64,000 nucleotides of DNA from Pollenia angustigena (Eukaryota > Arthropoda > Insecta > Diptera > Polleniidae): assembly GCA_930367215.1 (NCBI GenBank), contig OV884059.1, forward strand, positions 222,455,803 through 222,519,802, in the 5' to 3' direction. Shown one piece after another: positions 60,110 to 64,000 of the stretch; within the stretch, counting starts at the first letter, position 1; each line of letters starts with the position of its first letter. The notes beneath the pieces are model-generated. The model ran no database searches, was not told where the DNA came from, and saw only the letters and a program-made list of their open reading frames with translations. Both the position numbers and the translations under genes were made by a program.

Positions 60110-61125
60110 TTAGCTTTGATATTTTACATTTGCACTTTCGCAAGACTAATATTGAACACCGCTATTGTTTAATTTGCTTATCAAAACTTATCAAAAAACG
60201 TCAATTGAAATTTCATACAGATTTGTCATTAAGAAGGATTATACTTTTATAAACATATTTAAATAAAATTTTATTGAGCTCTTAGTTTTCATTTAATTTT
60301 TGTAAACATAGATTAACTTTATGAAGGCTGTGCGATTGTTCCGATATTGTCAGTTAGAAATTTGTAAAGTGATTGCGGGCCTTTAAGTAATTACAACTTT
60401 GCTTCACCAGAATGCTAGTTAATCAGTTAATCGATTAGTCACCATTTCTGTTTCATTAAATACATAATTTTAATTTTTATTAATAGAGATTTTTTTGGAA
60501 TTTTAAATTCGAAAAAGTAATAAAAATTTTGGGAAAAAAGATAACCTGTTATCACTTTGCTATAATAATCAAGTATCAACTAATCGCAGAATATGAAGAA
60601 ACTCAGGGGGGTTTTGGAAATCGAAAAGGCAAAACGCAAGAATTTTGAAGTTTTATAATTCATTTTTATAATTTTTATCAAATTCTGTTTAATAGAGAAA
60701 TATTTGTTATAAAATTCTTTTATCACGGAAATCTTATTAAAAAACGACGTTCAAAATTCTTGTGTTTTGCGTTTTCGATTTCCAGAACACCCCTGACTAT
60801 CTAAATAATGAAGACAATTTTTATATTGTCAAATAATTCAAAGTTTAAATTATTTAAGTTTCAATAAAGAAATTAATCGATTAATAAAAAATTTCATTAA
60901 CAATTTTTTAAATAATCAAATAATTGATTGATCACAATTTTTGTAAAAAAAACTTTAAAACCCGCAAACTAAAAAATTGTAAAATAAATAAAAACTTGTG
61001 ATATTTTTTGTTAAAAGCGAATGATGGATGAAGGAAATAAAAATGTTCAATTAATTAAAATAATAAATAAGCATATATAAAATATAATAAGAAGAAAAAC
61101 TGGTAAAAATTATATTAAATAAATG
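60110..61125. other. Intergenic between the two convergent genes, nothing recognised
   Basis: GGGGGGTTTTGGAAATCGAA (60605) and its inverse (60765, 'ttcgatttccagaacacccct') with CAAAACGCAAGAATTTTGAA / TTCAAAATTCTTGTGTTTTG form an inverted repeat, 60605-60795, likely another foldback. No gene. Confidence 0.45.
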
Positions 61126-61131
61126 TTTATT
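61126..61131 (-). terminator. Polyadenylation signal candidate for the minus-strand gene
   Basis: AATAAA on the minus strand, about 155 nt after the stop codon at 61286. The inverted repeat 61131-61266 lies in between. Confidence 0.45.
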
Positions 61132-61266
61132 GGCCAATTTCACCAATTTATTTAAAATTCAATTGATGTTTAAAATTCTTTTTTCATGACAAATATAAAC
61201 AAAATTATTTGAAAAACTTTATTTAAATATGAATTGATATTTAAATAGAGTTGGTGAAATTGGCCA
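61131..61266. repeat. Hairpin in the 3' UTR of the minus-strand gene
   Basis: TGGCCAATTTCACCAATTTA on the left and (reverse-complemented) TGGCCAATTTCACCAACTCT on the right, with further ATTTAAA..TCAATT pairing inside. Begins 20 nt past the stop codon in the direction of transcription. Confidence 0.75.
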
Positions 61267-61285
61267 TGAAAGAAACTTTTCATAA

Positions 61286-62315
61286 TCAAAGCCTCAAACT
61301 GCGAGCCGCACTACGTTTAGGTGTAGGTGCTGTAGGAGATTGATTCAATCGTTTCAAACCAGATGCGGTTTGTAAAAAAGAACGGGGTCTTCGTTTGGGT
61401 GTAGCCGGCGGGGTGTGTGTTAGTTTGGTTGGTGTTCGCATATGAGCTACCGAAAAGGCTTCCAAAGATCCTTCATCTTCATTAAAAGGATCATCGGTGC
61501 TTCCCAACAAGGTGGTGGTCGATGTAACCGTATGTGGTTCGATAAGTACCGGTTCATGCAAAACACTCTCTACCATCATTTCTTCTGCCTCCACGTGTTC
61601 TAAGTTATTATCATTCTCTTCCGGTTCAGTCATTGAAAAATGTGTCATAAGATTACGTTTTGTGGTTGATGGTATAGGATTGCATGATTCATATATAATT
61701 AAAGCGAATTGTAATTGATTATCTTCTAATTTACGACGATAAGATATACGCAAACGAGTTTCCATTTGGGTACAATCTCGCCACAAAGCACATTTTTGCC
61801 TTGATATAGTTGTGTTGCGATTACGCATTATACCCTTGACCTCAATATACCTTAAGGTTGTATACAGAGCTTCCATAGTTTCTAGATCATCTTCTTCACT
61901 GGATGAATCATCAATCAAGGTACGTATACCTTTATAATCCCTACTCACTCGTTTGCTTGTAGAAGGCGCAGTTGGTAAACGTTTTAAATAACTAAAACGT
62001 CCCGAATGAGTACGTTTTAGAGATCTATGTGTTCTTTCTTCGACTCTGACTTCTTCTAATTTTTGTGGACTCTCTTTTTCTGCATTTCCATCTTTTGTAG
62101 CACTTGCCGGTGGCGTTAAATCCTGTATAGCTAATGTATTGCAACATTTTTCAGGAGTTTTACGTTGATTGTTTATAATGGCCGCAGCAAATGCTGATGT
62201 TTCGGGCAGTTCATTATCTTCAACATCACTGTCGGCATAAGATTTTAAAGGTACCATATCTGGTACGCGATTTATGGGATGTACAATATCTATGGGTTTC
62301 GTGGAAATGATTTTG
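61286..62315 (-). CDS. Last coding exon of an unrecognised nuclear-type protein
   Basis: Reads open from a splice acceptor (minus strand 'aaatttttag', boundary at 62315/62316) to TGA at 61286: 342 codons plus one base of a split codon (phase 2). It starts KIISTKPIDIVHPINRVPDM, so the Met at 62257 is internal, not the start. Contents: DSDVEDNELPE near the front; basic KRTHSGRFSYLKR; an acidic stretch, DDSSSEEDDLE; a compact central region (TLRYIEVKGIMRNRN ... RLRISYRRKLEDNQLQFALI); and a basic C-terminus with full Cdk-type sites (TPPATPKRR, PTAPTPKRS). Several RxL motifs (RTLID, LKRLNQS, final RSLRL) could dock cyclins. No family recognised. Codon use is less AT-rich than the surroundings, supporting a real gene. 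Confidence 0.85.
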
Positions 62316-62439
62316 CTAAAAATTTAATCGGATGTAAAATACATACATATTTTCACCTAAAAATATGGTAACCCAACAAACCATGAAACTATACCGTGTC
62401 ATTAATAATAATATATTTCATTCTTGAGCATAGCTCCCA

Positions 62440-62784
62440 TACAAATACTACACCCGATAATAACTTTTAATTGCCTAAATGTTAGTATTTGCATAAAAAA
62501 TAAGCGAAAATCACTTTTACGATAGCTACTTTTTCATGACAAAATGTTGTCATGGTAGATCAAAAATTAACCGTAGGTCCCATATAAAACAAAATCCTAA
62601 AATCTCATTCAATTCATCTAAATTTTATTCGGCACAAAGAACTTTTACATGAATCTTAAACTTAACATAATAAAATGATTGCCCATGGGTCCCAAAAATA
62701 GGGTACAATAGCAAAAATAGTTTCTACATAGTGTGGTGTAGGGTATCATATGGTCAGGCTTAACCCACTATACTATCTTACTTG
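62440..62784 (+). mobile_element. Helentron (family 2) 3' part
   Basis: Ends GTGTGGTGTAGGGTATCATA + TGGTCAGGCTTAACCCACTA, then ATCTTACTTG, like the 28372 copy (GTGTAGGTTATCATATGGTT ... TTCTTACTTG). The 5' part is missing; the left limit is approximate. Confidence 0.7.
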
Positions 62785-63661
62785 TTTTTTTAATTTTTCG
62801 GTATTATTACTAAAGCGTCGTGGCCTCACACAAAACTGCTTCATAAAATTTACGTATAAGTTGGTTATATTTCGATTTTTGTAGCACAGTCACACTTATA
62901 ATTTTTTCTTCGAATTTTAAGCATGTTTTATTTGACCAATTATATATCGCCATCTAAAACGCAAAAGGTCCTATCTAACATTTTAAAAATTTTACAGGAG
63001 AAGCAAAAACTATTTAAAATGATAAATTGATAAATCGCCTTAAACTCGTCACATTTCAGTTTTACCAAAATGTGAAGTAAAGTCGTTTTCAATTATAAAA
63101 GTACTAATCATTAACAAATAGAGAAGTTGGCATATTTTAACTAAAAAAAATTATAATTTTAATGTTTCAAACAAATTTAAGTCATTTGATACAATAAAAA
63201 TGCGTTTTAGCTAAAAATTTTAACGAGATGCATCAATTGTGTGGTACTGAAAATCCTTGAAGGATATAAAAATGGTAAAACCTAAATAGATATAGAGATT
63301 CCAAAAATTTTGAAAAATTCCAAAGGTTTGTCGTCAGGTCTGAAAGGGTTAGGGTCATTTGCGATTCAGCTAACGATATACATATTTTTTTTGTTGAAAA
63401 TTAGCTTTTTTCAAATAACATTTGAAGAAATTCCGTCCACTCATATCAAACCATAGTTACAACCATTAAACTAACTTTAAATTTTTATAAAAATCACAAA
63501 AGTATGTCGAATTTCGTCAAACTGGCATCAACCCATACGTGTGAGTTTTTATTACGAACTCATTCATAAAACTGTGAGTTTGATGTATGGCCATCCATGT
63601 TGCTTATTATGTATTCATATTTAAAAAATTATTATATGATTTTCGAATTAACCTTGATAAT

Positions 63662-64000
63662 TATACCCACACCAAAATAGTGGAGAGGGTATTATGCAAT
63701 TGTGCTGATGTGTGTAACATCCTAAAATATTGGTCCTAGACCCACCTAAAAGTATACCGATCGATCAGAATCACTCTCTGAATCGAACTAACGAAGTCTG
63801 TCCGGCTGGCAGGCTGGCTGTCCATGTAACCTTGTGCGCAAAGTACAGGTCGAAATTTTGGAGATAATTAAATAAAATTTGGCACATAGATTCTTATTGG
63901 CACAAGGATCAAGCCTATTGAAAATAGGCCAAATCGTACGACCACGAGGGGAGATATGGGACAATTTCTGTCCTTCAGAAACTATCAACCCGATTTTAAT
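63662..64000 (+). mobile_element. Helentron (family 2) 5' part, cut by the window end
   Basis: TATACCCACACCAAAATAGT + GGAGAGGGTATTATGC, GGTCCTAGACCCACC, AGTATACCGATCGATCAGAA, GTCCGGCTGGCAGGCTGGCT, CCATGTAACCTTGTGCGCAA, then the start of the first 'accacgaggggagata' unit. Closely similar to 28372-28690. Confidence 0.85.

Larger units (their letters stand above)
62316..64000 (-). other. Intron of the minus-strand gene, holding Helentron pieces
   Basis: No further exon of the gene could be identified before the window ends. It contains a family 2 Helentron 3' end (62440-62784) and the 5' end of another (63662-64000). Confidence 0.55.

Noticed and set aside
61497..61718. 73-codon + ORF inside the minus-strand exon
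   Set aside because: Antisense shadow of the 61286-62315 coding exon.

Overview
This is eukaryotic DNA from a higher fly, very AT-rich and densely packed with repeats. Most likely it is a calyptrate such as a house, stable or blow fly. That placement is an inference from three things: a recognisable PDGF/VEGF-related factor (Pvf) gene with introns, many mini-me/DINE-1-like (Helentron-type) elements carrying the dipteran (GTCY)n block, and very large repeat-filled introns. Only two host genes can be supported.

(1) A Pvf gene runs on the + strand from 19308 to 46758 or 47946. A signal-peptide exon (19308-19547) is separated by a 21.9-kb intron from a compact cluster of four exons: a propeptide exon, a 27-nt micro-exon with a GC donor, the PDGF/VEGF cystine-knot exon and a Cys-rich exon (41399-42233). 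Two possible last exons follow (46717-46758 and 47821-47946). Both join in the same frame, so two C-termini are predicted (293 or 321 aa). (2) The last coding exon of an unrecognised minus-strand gene (61286-62315) encodes a nuclear-looking protein with Cdk-type sites and RxL motifs. Its upstream exons lie beyond the right edge or within the unresolved 62.3-64 kb stretch. The two genes converge.

The rest is mobile DNA. Region by region: 0-19 kb holds snap-back MITEs, a dead mariner/Tc1-superfamily element (2510-3217), a tRNA-derived SINE (2338), hAT MITEs with perfect 8-bp target duplications (5847-6546 and 9192-9768), a piggyBac-like MITE (7878-8423), and a Tc1-like element (15541-18920) that has been hit by a hAT MITE and by a LINE fragment. 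19.5-41.4 kb (Pvf intron 1) holds hAT remnants (20766 and 22988), LINE fragments, several Helentron-type elements, TA-flanked MITEs, a 110-bp (TA)n block, and a 3.4-kb Helentron array ending in three tandem 3' ends right before Pvf exon 2. 42.2-47.8 kb (last Pvf introns) holds RTE-like sequence, hAT MITEs and snap-back MITEs. 48-61 kb is intergenic, with a 1.86-kb TIR transposon (48441-50299), nested MITEs and foldbacks.

The most striking overall pattern is a large, diverse set of short foldback (snap-back) elements. They share no arm sequence between families, but most of them are flanked by TAA/TTA, and many have ends resembling GGTTCACAC. A second pattern is a set of hAT-type non-autonomous elements, each filled with its own private short repeat. 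Boundaries given here were found by eye; no alignment or database search was run.
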